From Mycolicibacterium moriokaense (GTDB lineage Bacteria; Actinomycetota; Actinomycetes; Mycobacteriales; Mycobacteriaceae), in NCBI RefSeq assembly GCF_003201655.1, contig NZ_QJJU01000018.1:57623-121622 (forward strand): a stretch of 64,000 bases of DNA, read 5' to 3'. Under the pieces are notes generated by a model. It saw only the letters and a list, made by a program, of their open reading frames with translations. It ran no database searches and was not told the DNA's origin. A program made the position numbers and the translations under genes. The number at the start of each line of letters is the position of its first letter. Within the stretch, counting starts at the first letter, position 1. Below, piece by piece: positions 32,457 to 40,565 of the stretch.

Positions 32457-34240
32457 TCGCCGAGCCAAAGCGCGCTGGCGCCGGTCAACGATCGCTCGGC
32501 CTGGCTGAGCACACCGGCCACCGAGCGACCCACCAGCGCGCCCACCGCTTCCGGTAGTGACGCCGCGGCGGGCTGTGATGACGCCTTCGGACGCAACAGA
32601 TCCCTCAGCGACGAGCCCGGATAGCCGACAAGGCGGACGTCGGCGTCGGGCTCCAGCCCGGCCAGCACCTTGGCGCGCGTGATCGCGGTGCGCAACCCGC
32701 CCAGCTCATCGACAAGGCCGCGCTCCAAGGCATCGGCGCCAGTCCACACCCGGCCGCGGGCGATCGCGTCGACGGCCTCGACCGTCATCTTCCTGCCCTG
32801 TGCGACGCGCTCGACGAAGTCGGTGTAGAACAGGTCGGCCTCCGCCTCCACGTGCGCATGTTGTTCGTCGGTGAAGGGCTGGTTGATCGACCACGCGTCG
32901 GCATTGGCGTTGGTTCGCACCGAATCGGACCCGACACCGAGGCGGTCCTTGAGCTCACGGGCCACCAGCTTGCCGGTCACCACACCGATCGAGCCGGTGA
33001 TCGTTCCCGCGTTGGCGACGATCGCATCGGCGGACATCGACACGTAATAGCCGCCCGATGCCGCGACCGCGCCCATGGACGCGACCACCGGCTTGCCGCT
33101 GTCTCTTACCCGATTCACCTCGCGCCAAATGGTTTCCGAGCCCGTCACCGAACCGCCGGGGCTGTCGACCCGCAGCACAACCGCCGATACCGAGTCATCG
33201 GCTGCTGCCTCGCGCAGGGCGGCGGCGATGGTGTCGCCGCCTGCGCTCGAGTTGCCGACGGGCAGCAGCTGCGGCCCGCCGCGGCCGCTTACGATCTGGC
33301 CGTGCAAGGTGACGACGGCGATGGTCGGCTTTGACTTGCGGCCCGGGATCGGCGGCATCGACGGCGTAGGCCGCGAAGCGGTGGCACGGGCATACCGCGA
33401 CAGATACAGCCGCGGCGGCGCGTCATCGGAGTCGGCGTCGCCGGATTCCGGCGAAATGCCCGGTGCCCCAACGAGTTCAGCGATCCGCGTGTAGGCCTCG
33501 TCGCGGAAACCGATGCGGTCGATCAAGCGTCCGGTGACTGCGTCGTCGCGCAGCAGCGGCGCCTTGTCCGCGAGGGTGTCAACCTCGGCGGATTCCAGAT
33601 GGCGTGACTCGGCGACCGCCTTCCACACCTGGGAGTGCAGGCTTTCGATGAGCTTACTGTCCGCCTCGCGATGGGCTTCGGTGTAGCGGTCCTGCGTGAA
33701 AAGGTTTGCCGCAGACTTGTATTCACCGCGGGCGATGAACTGCGCCTCGATACCTGCCTTGTCGAGCGCATCGCGCAAGAACATCGCATTGGTGGCGAAA
33801 CCGACAAGCCCGACGGTGCCCGACGGCTGCATCCACACCTCACGGAACGCCGAAGCCAGGTAGTACGAGAGGGTGCCGGGATACGTCTCGGCCCACGCCA
33901 GCGACGGCTTGACGTCACTGAAGGCCCTGATGGCCTCGCGCAGCTCCTGCACCGGGCCCGGCGAGGCAGCGGGAATCTGAACCCGGGCGATGAGCCCGGC
34001 CACCCGCGAGTCCTCGGCCGCGCGGTGGATGGCCGCGATCGCTTCGCGCAACAGCAGTGGCTTACCACCGCTGGCGATCATCGCTAATGGATCGAAGCCG
34101 CTTGTTTCCTGAGGCACCACCTGTAGATCCAGTTCGAGCACGCACCCGTCGGGGACACCGTGGTGCCGGGCGGTGTCCACCCGCCGGGCCAGTGTGCGCA
34201 GGTCGTCGGCGCCGGGGATACCGGACAGAAAGGCAAACAT
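32444..34240 (-). CDS. sppA: signal peptide peptidase SppA (protease IV)
   Basis: Membrane-associated Ser/Lys protease that degrades leftover signal peptides. The 598-aa length and duplicated domains fit the long 67K type. The catalytic Lys175 is in the first half (RGEYKSAANLFT) and the nucleophile Ser395 in the second (MGAVAASGGYYVSMSA), with DSPGGSVTGSE nearby. No strong N-terminal membrane anchor is visible, so attachment may be peripheral. A leaderless promoter (TACGCT, 6 nt before ATG) is present. It corresponds to Rv0724, next to rplO in M. tuberculosis; here several genes lie between them. Confidence 0.92.
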   Translation of the reverse strand: MFAFLSGIPGADDLRTLARRVDTARHHGVPDGCVLELDLQVVPQETSGFDPLAMIASGGKPLLLREAIAAIHRAAEDSRVAGLIARVQIPAASPGPVQELREAIRAFSDVKPSLAWAETYPGTLSYYLASAFREVWMQPSGTVGLVGFATNAMFLRDALDKAGIEAQFIARGEYKSAANLFTQDRYTEAHREADSKLIESLHSQVWKAVAESRHLESAEVDTLADKAPLLRDDAVTGRLIDRIGFRDEAYTRIAELVGAPGISPESGDADSDDAPPRLYLSRYARATASRPTPSMPPIPGRKSKPTIAVVTLHGQIVSGRGGPQLLPVGNSSAGGDTIAAALREAAADDSVSAVVLRVDSPGGSVTGSETIWREVNRVRDSGKPVVASMGAVAASGGYYVSMSADAIVANAGTITGSIGVVTGKLVARELKDRLGVGSDSVRTNANADAWSINQPFTDEQHAHVEAEADLFYTDFVERVAQGRKMTVEAVDAIARGRVWTGADALERGLVDELGGLRTAITRAKVLAGLEPDADVRLVGYPGSSLRDLLRPKASSQPAAASLPEAVGALVGRSVAGVLSQAERSLTGASALWLGDYRF

Positions 34241-34252
34241 GATCCGAGCGTA
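34241..34252 (-). promoter_or_regulatory. Leaderless promoter of sppA
   Basis: TACGCT (34252-34247 on the minus strand) is followed by 6 nt and the sppA ATG, so transcription probably begins at the start codon. Confidence 0.5.
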
Positions 34253-34266
34253 CCGACCCGGTGGTT

Positions 34267-34617
34267 TCAGCCCTCCGGTGTCTGGATGAAGACGTCGACG
34301 CGCGCGATGCGGCCGTCGCCGTTGAGTCCGAACACGAGCACCTCCGGCGTGCGCATGGACGTCCCGTCGAGCTCCACGGTCTCGCTGAGCTCCGCGTACG
34401 CGCGCGCATCACCGACGTAGGTCACTCTGTCGAGCTTCATCACATATCCCGGCAGCTTCGGCATCAGGTCGGCGAGGAATGCCACGTAGTCGCCCCGACC
34501 CACATAGCGGTCGCCGTAGGGCCCGACACGGACGATGTCGTCCGCAATCGTTTCATCGACCATGCCCCAGTCGTGTGATGCGATCGCGTCAAGGTAACGC
34601 TCGACGATGTCGGCCAT
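34267..34617 (-). CDS. nuclear transport factor 2 / SnoaL-like protein
   Basis: A 116-aa NTF2-fold protein: DIVERYLDAIASHDWGMVDETIADDIVRVGP at the start, then YVAFLADLMPKLPGY and RIARVDVFIQTPEG at the end. Members bind small hydrophobic ligands or act as isomerases, cyclases or limonene-epoxide-type hydrolases. No specific catalytic set is recognised. It is divergent from the LLM gene with 43 bases between starts and lies just before sppA on the same strand. Confidence 0.75.
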   Translation of the reverse strand: MADIVERYLDAIASHDWGMVDETIADDIVRVGPYGDRYVGRGDYVAFLADLMPKLPGYVMKLDRVTYVGDARAYAELSETVELDGTSMRTPEVLVFGLNGDGRIARVDVFIQTPEG

Positions 34618-34648
34618 CGGCCCATCACATCACGTCCCCGGCGGCGCC

Positions 34649-34660
34649 TACGGTGGTCGG
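34649..34660 (+). promoter_or_regulatory. Leaderless promoter of the LLM oxidoreductase gene
   Basis: TACGGT at 34649-34654 stands 6 nt before GTG 34661, which supports that start over the upstream in-frame start at 34607. Confidence 0.5.
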
Positions 34661-35587
34661 GTGAGATTCTCAATTTCGCTCCCCCAGCGCGATTCCGACA
34701 CCTTCGACGCGGCGGGCTTCAAGAGCTACCTGGCCCGCGCCGAAGAACTGGGCTTCGAAGGCGGCTGGACGTTGGAACAGACGATTGGCCCGGCTCCGCT
34801 GATCGCGCCGCTGGAACTGCTGGCCTACGCGGCCGCGTGCACGACCCGGCTTCGGCTCGGTGTCGCTGTGCTCATCACGTCGCTGCACGACCCTTTGCAG
34901 CTCGCCGCGAACGTCACCGCCGTCGACCGGCTCAGCCACGGACGGCTCGATCTTGGAGTCGCGCCTGGCGGCGGCTTCCGCAAGTTCGAGGCGTTCGGCG
35001 TCGACGGCGCAACATTCATCAGCAGCTTCACCGAGGGCCTCGAGCTGATGAAGGCAGCGTGGTCCGATGAGCCGACCGTGACGTATCACGGCCAATTCCG
35101 CGACGTCGACGGGTTGCCGATCCAGCCCAAACCCGTGCAGCGGCCGCATCCGCCAATCTGGTTCGGCGCCAACGCTCCTAAGGCGATTGCGCGCGCCGTG
35201 CGCCTTGGCGACGCGTTCCTCGGCGCTGGCTCGTCGACCACAGCGAGCTTCGTCGAAGCCGTGAAGTCCGTGCGCCACGAACTCCAGAAGCAGGGCAAAG
35301 ACCCGGCAAGTTTCACCATCGGCAAACGCGTCTACTTGATGGTCGACGACGACGCAGGCCGTGCCCGCGAAAGGGTGCTCGCCGGACTGCACCGCATCTA
35401 CGGTGAGATGCCGGGCATAGAGGCGGTGCCGGTGTCGGGAACCCCACAGGATGTGGTGCGCGGAGTCCGCGAAGTCATCGACGCCGGCGCCGAGATGGTC
35501 CTGCTGAACCCCGTTGGCCAGCACGTGGCGGAGGATCGTGAGCAAATGGAACGGCTTGCTGCAGACGTGATTCCGCTGCTCAGCTGA
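34661..35587 (+). CDS. LLM-class flavin/F420-dependent oxidoreductase
   Basis: A 308-aa luciferase-like TIM-barrel oxidoreductase: RFSISLPQRDSDTFDA, LGFEGGWTLEQTIG, RLRLGVAVLITSLHDPLQLAANVTAVDRLSHGRLDLGVAPGG, then PKPVQRPHPPIWFGANAPKAIARAVRLGDAFLGAG. Mycobacteria have many such enzymes using F420 or FMN; which cofactor is used here is not settled. GTG 34661 is the start given by the leaderless -10. Adjacent divergent NTF2-like gene may belong to the same process. Confidence 0.85.
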   Translation: MRFSISLPQRDSDTFDAAGFKSYLARAEELGFEGGWTLEQTIGPAPLIAPLELLAYAAACTTRLRLGVAVLITSLHDPLQLAANVTAVDRLSHGRLDLGVAPGGGFRKFEAFGVDGATFISSFTEGLELMKAAWSDEPTVTYHGQFRDVDGLPIQPKPVQRPHPPIWFGANAPKAIARAVRLGDAFLGAGSSTTASFVEAVKSVRHELQKQGKDPASFTIGKRVYLMVDDDAGRARERVLAGLHRIYGEMPGIEAVPVSGTPQDVVRGVREVIDAGAEMVLLNPVGQHVAEDREQMERLAADVIPLLS

Positions 35588-35650
35588 CGCATAGAATTTC
35601 GCTGAAATTAGGTGGTTTAACTTCGTGCTTTTCCGTGGTACACCAGCAGT

Positions 35651-35992
35651 ATGAAGGCGATACTGAAATACATCGCTCCGCTGGTCATGGCGGGTGCGGC
35701 CGCGACGGCAATCGCCGCGGCACCGATTGCAGCAGCAGAGTCCTTCGCCGCGGCGACGGGCGCATCAAGCATCACCGTTCCCCTCAGCCCCGGCGGTAAC
35801 GGCTGTTACAACGGGGTCTGTGGCTCCGGCGACGCCGGCGGCGGCAGCGGGTGTACTGCCGACGGCACGTGCGGCAGCGGCGGCCCCCTCGGCGGTGGTG
35901 GCTGTACCGCCGCCGGAGTATGCGGCAATGGCGGCCCATGGGGCGGCGGCGGCTGCGTGCCCGGCGTTGGCTGCTTCAACTGGGGCCAGTAG
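35651..35992 (+). CDS. small secreted Cys/Gly-repeat protein
   Basis: A 113-aa protein with a clear signal peptide (residues 1-29, cut near AAA-E30). The mature part is Gly-rich and holds four repeats of a Cys pair spaced by 4-5 residues: Cys52/57, Cys68/74, Cys85/91 and Cys102/108, each pair embedded in GG..GC....CG(S/N)G-type context. Such pairs could form disulfide-staple loops or bind metal outside the cell. I know no function. Upstream, TTTAAC-N17-TACACC ends 6 nt before the ATG, a weak leaderless promoter. It sits between the LLM gene and the convergent end of the ribosomal operon. Confidence 0.7.
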   Translation: MKAILKYIAPLVMAGAAATAIAAAPIAAAESFAAATGASSITVPLSPGGNGCYNGVCGSGDAGGGSGCTADGTCGSGGPLGGGGCTAAGVCGNGGPWGGGGCVPGVGCFNWGQ

Positions 35993-35997
35993 CTAGT

Positions 35998-36050
35998 CAC
36001 AAGCAGAAGGGCCCCGCCACGCCGAAGCGTGCGGGGCCCACCTGCTTGTG
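35998..36050. terminator. Large bidirectional terminator at the end of the rplN-rplO operon
   Basis: A 53-nt hairpin: CACAAGCAG / CTGCTTGTG outer arms (perfect), inner arms GGGCCCCGCcACGC / GCGTGCGGGGCCC with one bulge and a CGAA loop. It begins 3 nt after the rplO stop and 6 nt after the secreted-protein gene, so it can stop both strands. Confidence 0.8.
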
Positions 36051-36052
36051 AA

Positions 36053-36493
36053 TTACAGCTCGGTCGCGGAACCGCCTGCGGCGGTGATCTTCTCGCGCGC
36101 GCTGCTGCTGAACTTGTGAGCGGTGACGTTGACCTTGACGGTCAGCTTGCCATCGGCGAGCACCTTCACCAACGAGTTCTTGCGCACCGCGCCGGCGGCC
36201 ACCAGTTCGTCGACACCCACGTCGCCGCCCTTGGGGAACAACTTGCTGATGTCGCCGAGGTTGACGACCTCGTACTCGGTGCGGAACCGGTTCTTGAAGC
36301 CCTTGAGCTTCGGCAGCCGCATGTGGATCGGCATCTGGCCGCCCTCGAACGTCGAAGGGACGTTCTTACGCGCCTTGGTGCCCTTGGTGCCGCGGCCTGC
36401 GGTCTTGCCCTTGGAGCCCTCACCGCGACCGACCCGGGTCTTCGCGGTCTTCGAGCCGGGCGCCGGGCGCAGGTCGTGCAGTTTGATGGTCAT
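36053..36493 (-). CDS. rplO: 50S ribosomal protein L15
   Basis: Late-assembly protein of the large subunit near the peptidyl-transferase region. At 146 aa it begins TIKLHDLRPAPGSKTAKTRVGRGEGSKGKTAGRGTKG, the basic extended tail of L15, followed by GGQMPIHMRLPKLKGFKNRF. Last gene of the rplN-rplO operon; starts 2 nt after rpmD and is followed by a strong terminator, so secY is not co-transcribed with it here. Confidence 0.97.
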   Translation of the reverse strand: MTIKLHDLRPAPGSKTAKTRVGRGEGSKGKTAGRGTKGTKARKNVPSTFEGGQMPIHMRLPKLKGFKNRFRTEYEVVNLGDISKLFPKGGDVGVDELVAAGAVRKNSLVKVLADGKLTVKVNVTAHKFSSSAREKITAAGGSATEL

Positions 36494-36495
36494 CC

Positions 36496-36675
36496 TCAGA
36501 CCTCTTCTACTTCGACGAGATGGTGGACCGTCTTGATCAGTCCACGTGTCTGCGCGTTGTCCTCACGGACCACCGACTGCCGGATCTTCCGGAGTCCGAG
36601 TGTCCGCAGGCTTTCGCGCTGCTTCCAGCGTGCACCGATGGTGCTACGCGTCTGGGTGATCTTGAGTTCAGCCAT
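36496..36675 (-). CDS. rpmD: 50S ribosomal protein L30
   Basis: A 59-aa protein read from ATG 36675 to TGA 36496. It shows ELKITQTRSTIGARWKQRESLRTLGLRKI and NAQTRGLIKTVHHLVEVEE, typical of bacterial L30. It lies 3 nt after rpsE and 2 nt before rplO, exactly where L30 is expected; small size is normal for the family. Confidence 0.96.
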   Translation of the reverse strand: MAELKITQTRSTIGARWKQRESLRTLGLRKIRQSVVREDNAQTRGLIKTVHHLVEVEEV

Positions 36676-36678
36676 CGC

Positions 36679-37359
36679 TTATGCCGACCCTTCACGTGCT
36701 GCCGACGCGGCAAGCGCCTCGGCCTCGCGCCGCTGCCGCAACATGGCGGGCGGCGCGACGTCTTCGAGGGGTAGGCCGCGTCGGGCAGCCACCTCTTCAG
36801 GACGCTGCAACATCTTGAGCGCGGCAACGGTCGCGTGCACCACGTTGATCGCGTTGTCACTGCCCAACGACTTGGCCAGGATGTCGTGCACGCCAGCGCA
36901 TTCCAGCACTGCACGTGCGGCGCCGCCGGCGATCACGCCGGTACCGGGGCTGGCCGGTCGCAGCATCACCACACCGGCTGCGGCCTCGCCCTGCACGGGA
37001 TGAACGATGGTGCCGCCGATCAGCGGAACCCGGAAGAAGCTCTTGCGTGCTTCCTCGACGCCCTTGGCGATCGCGGCGGGAACTTCCTTGGCCTTGCCGT
37101 AGCCGACACCGACCATGCCCTTACCGTCGCCGACGATGACCAGGGCGGTGAAGCTGAACCGCCGGCCACCCTTGACCACCTTGGAAACGCGGTTGATCGC
37201 GACGACGCGCTCGAGATAGTTGCTCTTCTCGCCGCTGTCGCGGCCACCGCGGCCACCGCCACGGTCGTCGCGACGACCCCGGCCGTCACGATCTCCGCGG
37301 GAGCCCCTGTTGTCGGACGTCGGCGGCCCGGCTGCTCCTGCTGCCTGCTCGGCCATCAT
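36679..37359 (-). CDS. rpsE: 30S ribosomal protein S5
   Basis: Small-subunit protein involved in decoding fidelity. At 226 aa it is longer than E. coli S5 because of an N-terminal Arg/Gly/Asp-rich tail (about residues 1-45, GDRDGRGRRDDRGGGRGGRD). The core is typical: ERVVAINRVSKVVKGGRRFSFTALVIVGDGKGMVGVGYGKAKEVP and GTIVHPVQGEAAAGVVMLRPASPGTGVIAGG. Two adjacent ATG codons (37359, 37356) are possible. Confidence 0.97.
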   Translation of the reverse strand: MMAEQAAGAAGPPTSDNRGSRGDRDGRGRRDDRGGGRGGRDSGEKSNYLERVVAINRVSKVVKGGRRFSFTALVIVGDGKGMVGVGYGKAKEVPAAIAKGVEEARKSFFRVPLIGGTIVHPVQGEAAAGVVMLRPASPGTGVIAGGAARAVLECAGVHDILAKSLGSDNAINVVHATVAALKMLQRPEEVAARRGLPLEDVAPPAMLRQRREAEALAASAAREGSA

Positions 37360-37381
37360 GCAGTCCTTCCGTTATCAGTCA

Positions 37382-37795
37382 TTAGAACTTCAGCCCGCCT
37401 TCGCGCGCCGCGTCGGCCAGTGCCGCGATGCGTCCGCCGTAGGTGTAGCCACCGCGGTCGAACACCACCGCGTCGATCCCTGCTGCCTTCGCGCGCTCCG
37501 CAATGAGCTGTCCGACCCGCACGCTGTGGGCCTTCTTGTCGCCCTCGACACCGCGCACGTCGGCCTCGATTGACGAGGCGGCGGCCAGCGTGGTGCCGGT
37601 GAGGTCATCCACCAGCTGCACGTGGATGTGGCGGGCCGACCGGTTGATCACGAGGCGGGGCGTGGCTGCGCTGCCCGAAATCTTCTTGCGCAGCCGGGCG
37701 TGCCGACGCAGCCGCGACGCGCGCCGAGCCTCGGACACGCTCTGCCCCACTGGCTTACGTGTCACTGACGCCGAATCCTTTGTGGTAGAAGCCAT
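37382..37795 (-). CDS. rplR: 50S ribosomal protein L18
   Basis: Binds 5S rRNA with L5. A 137-aa protein: RHARLRKKISGSAATPRLVINRSARHIHVQLVDD and DRGGYTYGGRIAALADAAREGGLKF. A longer in-frame start at 37843 would overlap rplF and is rejected; ATG 37795 follows the rplF stop by 1 nt. The first 25 residues are a Ser/Thr-rich extension usual in mycobacteria. Confidence 0.96.
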   Translation of the reverse strand: MASTTKDSASVTRKPVGQSVSEARRASRLRRHARLRKKISGSAATPRLVINRSARHIHVQLVDDLTGTTLAAASSIEADVRGVEGDKKAHSVRVGQLIAERAKAAGIDAVVFDRGGYTYGGRIAALADAAREGGLKF

Positions 37796-37796
37796 T

Positions 37797-38336
37797 TTAC
37801 TTACCTGTCTTTCCGACCTTGCGGCGGATCTGCTCGCCCTCATAGCGAACGCCCTTGCCCTTGTAGGGGTCCGGGCGGCGCAGGCGGCGGATGTTCGCCG
37901 AAATCTGGCCGACTTTCTGCTTGTCGATACCCGAGATCGAGAACTTGGTGGGCGTCTCCACCGCGAAGGTGATGCCCTCCGGCGCCTCGATCAGCACGGG
38001 ATGGCTGTAGCCGAGCGCGAACTCGAGGGTGTTGCCCTTGAGCTGCACGCGATAGCCGACGCCGAAGATCTCCATCTTGGTGGTGTAACCCTCGGTGACA
38101 CCAGTGATCAGGTTGGCGACCAACGTACGCGACAGCCCGTGCAGCGAGCGGTTGCGCCGCTCGTCGTCGGGCCGGGCCACCACGACCGCTCCGTCGTCGT
38201 TGCGCGACACGGTGATCGGCTCAGCGACCGCCAGTTCCAGCGTGCCCTTCGGTCCCTTGACCGACACGTTCTGCCCATCGATCGTCACGTCAACCCCGCT
38301 GGGAATGACGACCGGCTGCTTTCCAATACGCGACAT
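37797..38336 (-). CDS. rplF: 50S ribosomal protein L6
   Basis: Binds near the sarcin-ricin loop and supports factor binding. The 179-aa length is standard. MSRIGKQPVVIPSGVDVTIDGQNVSVKGPKGTLEL is the first domain, and PDPYKGKGVRYEGEQIRRKVGKTGK the conserved C-terminus. It sits 14 nt after rpsH. Confidence 0.97.
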   Translation of the reverse strand: MSRIGKQPVVIPSGVDVTIDGQNVSVKGPKGTLELAVAEPITVSRNDDGAVVVARPDDERRNRSLHGLSRTLVANLITGVTEGYTTKMEIFGVGYRVQLKGNTLEFALGYSHPVLIEAPEGITFAVETPTKFSISGIDKQKVGQISANIRRLRRPDPYKGKGVRYEGEQIRRKVGKTGK

Positions 38337-38350
38337 CGTTTAGTTCTCCC

Positions 38351-38749
38351 TCACCACACGTACGCGAGGACTTCGCCGCCCACGCCCTGACGCGCTGCCT
38401 GACGGTCGGTGAGCAGACCCGACGACGTGGAGATGATCGCCACGCCGAGGCCACCCAGAACCCTTGGCAGGTTGGTGGACTTCGCATAGACCCGCAGACC
38501 GGGCTTGGACACCCGGCGCAGTCCTGCGATGCTGCGTTCACGGCTGGGGCCGTACTTGAGCTGCACGACCAGCGACTTGCCCACCCGAGCATCCTCGGTG
38601 CGGAAGTCGCTGATGTAGCCCTGCTCCTTGAGGATCTCGGCGATGTTGGCCTTGATCTTCGAGTGCGGCAGGGTCACCTCGTCGTGGTACGCCGAATTGG
38701 CGTTGCGCAGACGTGTTAAGAAGTCTGCGATCGGATCCGTCATAGTCAT
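38351..38749 (-). CDS. rpsH: 30S ribosomal protein S8
   Basis: Primary 16S rRNA-binding protein; in many bacteria it also binds its own mRNA to regulate this operon. The 132-aa protein reads MTDPIADFLTRLRNANSAYHDEVTLPHSKIKANIAEILKEQGYI...STSSGLLTDRQAARQGVGGEVLAYVW. The 85-nt gap before it (after rpsN) is the largest inside the operon and could hold a regulatory structure, though I see none clearly. Confidence 0.97.
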   Translation of the reverse strand: MTMTDPIADFLTRLRNANSAYHDEVTLPHSKIKANIAEILKEQGYISDFRTEDARVGKSLVVQLKYGPSRERSIAGLRRVSKPGLRVYAKSTNLPRVLGGLGVAIISTSSGLLTDRQAARQGVGGEVLAYVW

Positions 38750-38834
38750 GACAGCCGGTTCACCTTCCTCGCGGCGGTTCCCCTCGAAAGGGGCCTACCG
38801 CAACTTTTCTGGATTGGTCTGTAGTTGTGTGCTG

Positions 38835-39020
38835 TTACCAGCTGGACTTCTGCACACCCGGCAGCTCGCCGGCATGTGCCATCTCACGCAAGCAGATGCG
38901 GCACAGCCCGAACTTGCGGTAAACCGCATGCGGGCGACCGCACTTGTTGCATCGGGTGTATCCGCGCACCTTGAACTTGGGCTTCTTGTTGGCCTTGTTG
39001 ACCAGAGCCTTCTTTGCCAT
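38835..39020 (-). CDS. rpsN: 30S ribosomal protein S14, zinc-binding type
   Basis: A 61-aa S14 of the short type Z (rpsN1), with the zinc ribbon CNKCGRPHAVYRKFGLCRIC giving two Cys-x2-Cys pairs. Mycobacteria also have a zinc-independent S14 used under zinc limitation, not in this window. ATG 39020 is chosen because upstream in-frame residues overlap rplE and do not look like S14. Confidence 0.97.
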   Translation of the reverse strand: MAKKALVNKANKKPKFKVRGYTRCNKCGRPHAVYRKFGLCRICLREMAHAGELPGVQKSSW

Positions 39021-39024
39021 CTGT

Positions 39025-39588
39025 TCAGTTCTCCTTGAACGGAAAGCCCAGCGCCCGCAACAGCGCTCGTCCTTCGTCGTCGTTTGTCGCCGATGTGACG
39101 ACGGTGATGTCCATGCCACGGGGCCGATCAATGCTGTCCACGTCGATCTCGTGGAACACCGACTGCTCGGTCAGCCCGAAGGTGTAGTTGCCGGTGCCGT
39201 CGAACTGCTTGGGCGACAGGCCGCGGAAGTCACGGATACGCGGCAGCGCGATCGAGATCAGCCGGTCAAGGAACTCCCACATCCGATCGCCGCGCAGCGT
39301 GACGCGCGCACCGATCGGCATGCCCTCGCGCAGCTTGAACTGGGCGATCGACTTGCGAGCCTTCCGGATCTCCGGCTTCTGTCCGGTGATCAGCGAGAGA
39401 TCGTTCACGGCGCCGTTGATCAGCTTGGCGTCGCGGGCAGCGTCGCCGACACCCATATTCACGACGACCTTCACCACGCCGGGGATCTGCATGACGTTGG
39501 CGTATTCGAATTCTTTTTGCAGCGAGGCCTTGATTTCTTCGCGGTAGCGCTGCTTCAAGCGAGGAAGGGTCTTCTCAGCAGTCGTCAT
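39025..39588 (-). CDS. rplE: 50S ribosomal protein L5
   Basis: Links 5S rRNA to the large subunit and contacts P-site tRNA. A 187-aa protein: LPRLKQRYREEIKASLQKEFEYANVMQIPGVVKVVVNMGVGDA and GLTEQSVFHEIDVDSIDRPRGMDITVVTSA. ATG 39588 lies 1 nt after the rplX stop; a start at 39606 would overlap rplX and is less likely. Confidence 0.97.
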   Translation of the reverse strand: MTTAEKTLPRLKQRYREEIKASLQKEFEYANVMQIPGVVKVVVNMGVGDAARDAKLINGAVNDLSLITGQKPEIRKARKSIAQFKLREGMPIGARVTLRGDRMWEFLDRLISIALPRIRDFRGLSPKQFDGTGNYTFGLTEQSVFHEIDVDSIDRPRGMDITVVTSATNDDEGRALLRALGFPFKEN

Positions 39589-39589
39589 C

Positions 39590-39907
39590 TCAGATGTCCT
39601 TGCCATTGGTCTTGGCGACGCGGACCTTCTTGCCGGTCTCGTCGTCGACGCGGGAGGTCACCCGGGTCGGCTTGCCGTCGGAGTCGAGCAGCATCACGTT
39701 GCTGATGTGGATCGGCGCCTCCTGGGTGACGATGCCCCCAGAGGCCGCGCCACGCTCGGTGCGCGATACAGGGGTGTGCTTCTTGATCCGGTTGACGCCC
39801 TCGACGAGCACCTTGTTTCGGTCCGGGAAGGCCACCAGGACCTTGCCCTTGGCGCCCTTGTCCTTACCCGAAATGACGAGCACCGTATCGCCCTTGTGGA
39901 CGTTCAT
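39590..39907 (-). CDS. rplX: 50S ribosomal protein L24
   Basis: Early assembly initiator of the large subunit. A 105-aa protein with the KOW motif near the start (VHKGDTVLVISGKDKGAKGKVL) and ERGAASGGIVTQEAPIHISNVMLLD. It follows rplN directly with no gap. Confidence 0.97.
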   Translation of the reverse strand: MNVHKGDTVLVISGKDKGAKGKVLVAFPDRNKVLVEGVNRIKKHTPVSRTERGAASGGIVTQEAPIHISNVMLLDSDGKPTRVTSRVDDETGKKVRVAKTNGKDI

Positions 39908-40276
39908 TTACAACACCTCCGGGGCGAGCGAGACGATCTTCATGAAGCGCTTCTCACGCAGTTCGCGGCCGACAGGGCCGAAGATGCGCGTGCCACGCGG
40001 ATCGTTGTCGGGCTTTATGATGACGGCGGCGTTCTCGTCGAACTTGATGTAGCTGCCGTCGGCGCGGCGGCGCTCCTTGACGGTGCGCACGATGACGGCC
40101 TTGACCACCTCGCCGCGCTTGACGTTGCCGCCGGGGATGGCGTCCTTGACGGTGGCCACGATGATGTCGCCGATGCCTGCGTAGCGCCGCGACGAGCCGC
40201 CGAGCACGCGGATGCACAAGATCTCCTTGGCGCCCGTGTTGTCGGCGACCTTCACCCGCGATTCCTGCTGAATCAC
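39908..40276 (-). CDS. rplN: 50S ribosomal protein L14
   Basis: Intersubunit-bridge protein of 122 aa: MIQQESRVKVADNTGAKEILCIRVLGGSSRRYAGIGDIIVATVKDAIPGG and the C-terminal GPVGRELREKRFMKIVSLAPEVL. First gene of the spc-type operon rplN-rplX-rplE-rpsN-rpsH-rplF-rplR-rpsE-rpmD-rplO. GTG 40276 has GAGGAGAT upstream. Its own promoter lies about 130 bases upstream, since the S10 operon ends 17 kb away. Confidence 0.97.
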   Translation of the reverse strand: MIQQESRVKVADNTGAKEILCIRVLGGSSRRYAGIGDIIVATVKDAIPGGNVKRGEVVKAVIVRTVKERRRADGSYIKFDENAAVIIKPDNDPRGTRIFGPVGRELREKRFMKIVSLAPEVL

Positions 40277-40404
40277 TCGATCTCCTCGACCTGGTTATGT
40301 ATGCATGGCAGATTCCGACCTGACATGCGCGGTCTTGCTGTTTCCTAAGGGCACGCAGGGCCTGCCGGAACGGCCGGCCGAGGTCTGCCCAAGGCAACCA
40401 GTGA

Positions 40405-40433
40405 ATTCTAGGTGACGACCAGCTCAGAACCAA
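40405..40433 (-). promoter_or_regulatory. Housekeeping promoter of the rplN operon
   Basis: Minus-strand TTGGTT (40433-40428), 17-nt spacer, TAGAAT (40410-40405): a good SigA-type promoter. It predicts a leader of about 120 nt before the rplN GTG, long enough to bear a regulatory structure; none is obvious. Confidence 0.6.
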
Positions 40434-40565
40434 ATCGCCGCTGGTCAGCCGTCACCCTTTGCCGCGAGGGTGCGTGTTTGCACCCGACACACCGTCAAAA
40501 CCTGACATTTCGCGCACGTTCATCTGGACGTACTGCGCCCGGTCAGACTGGATTGCGATGCCATC

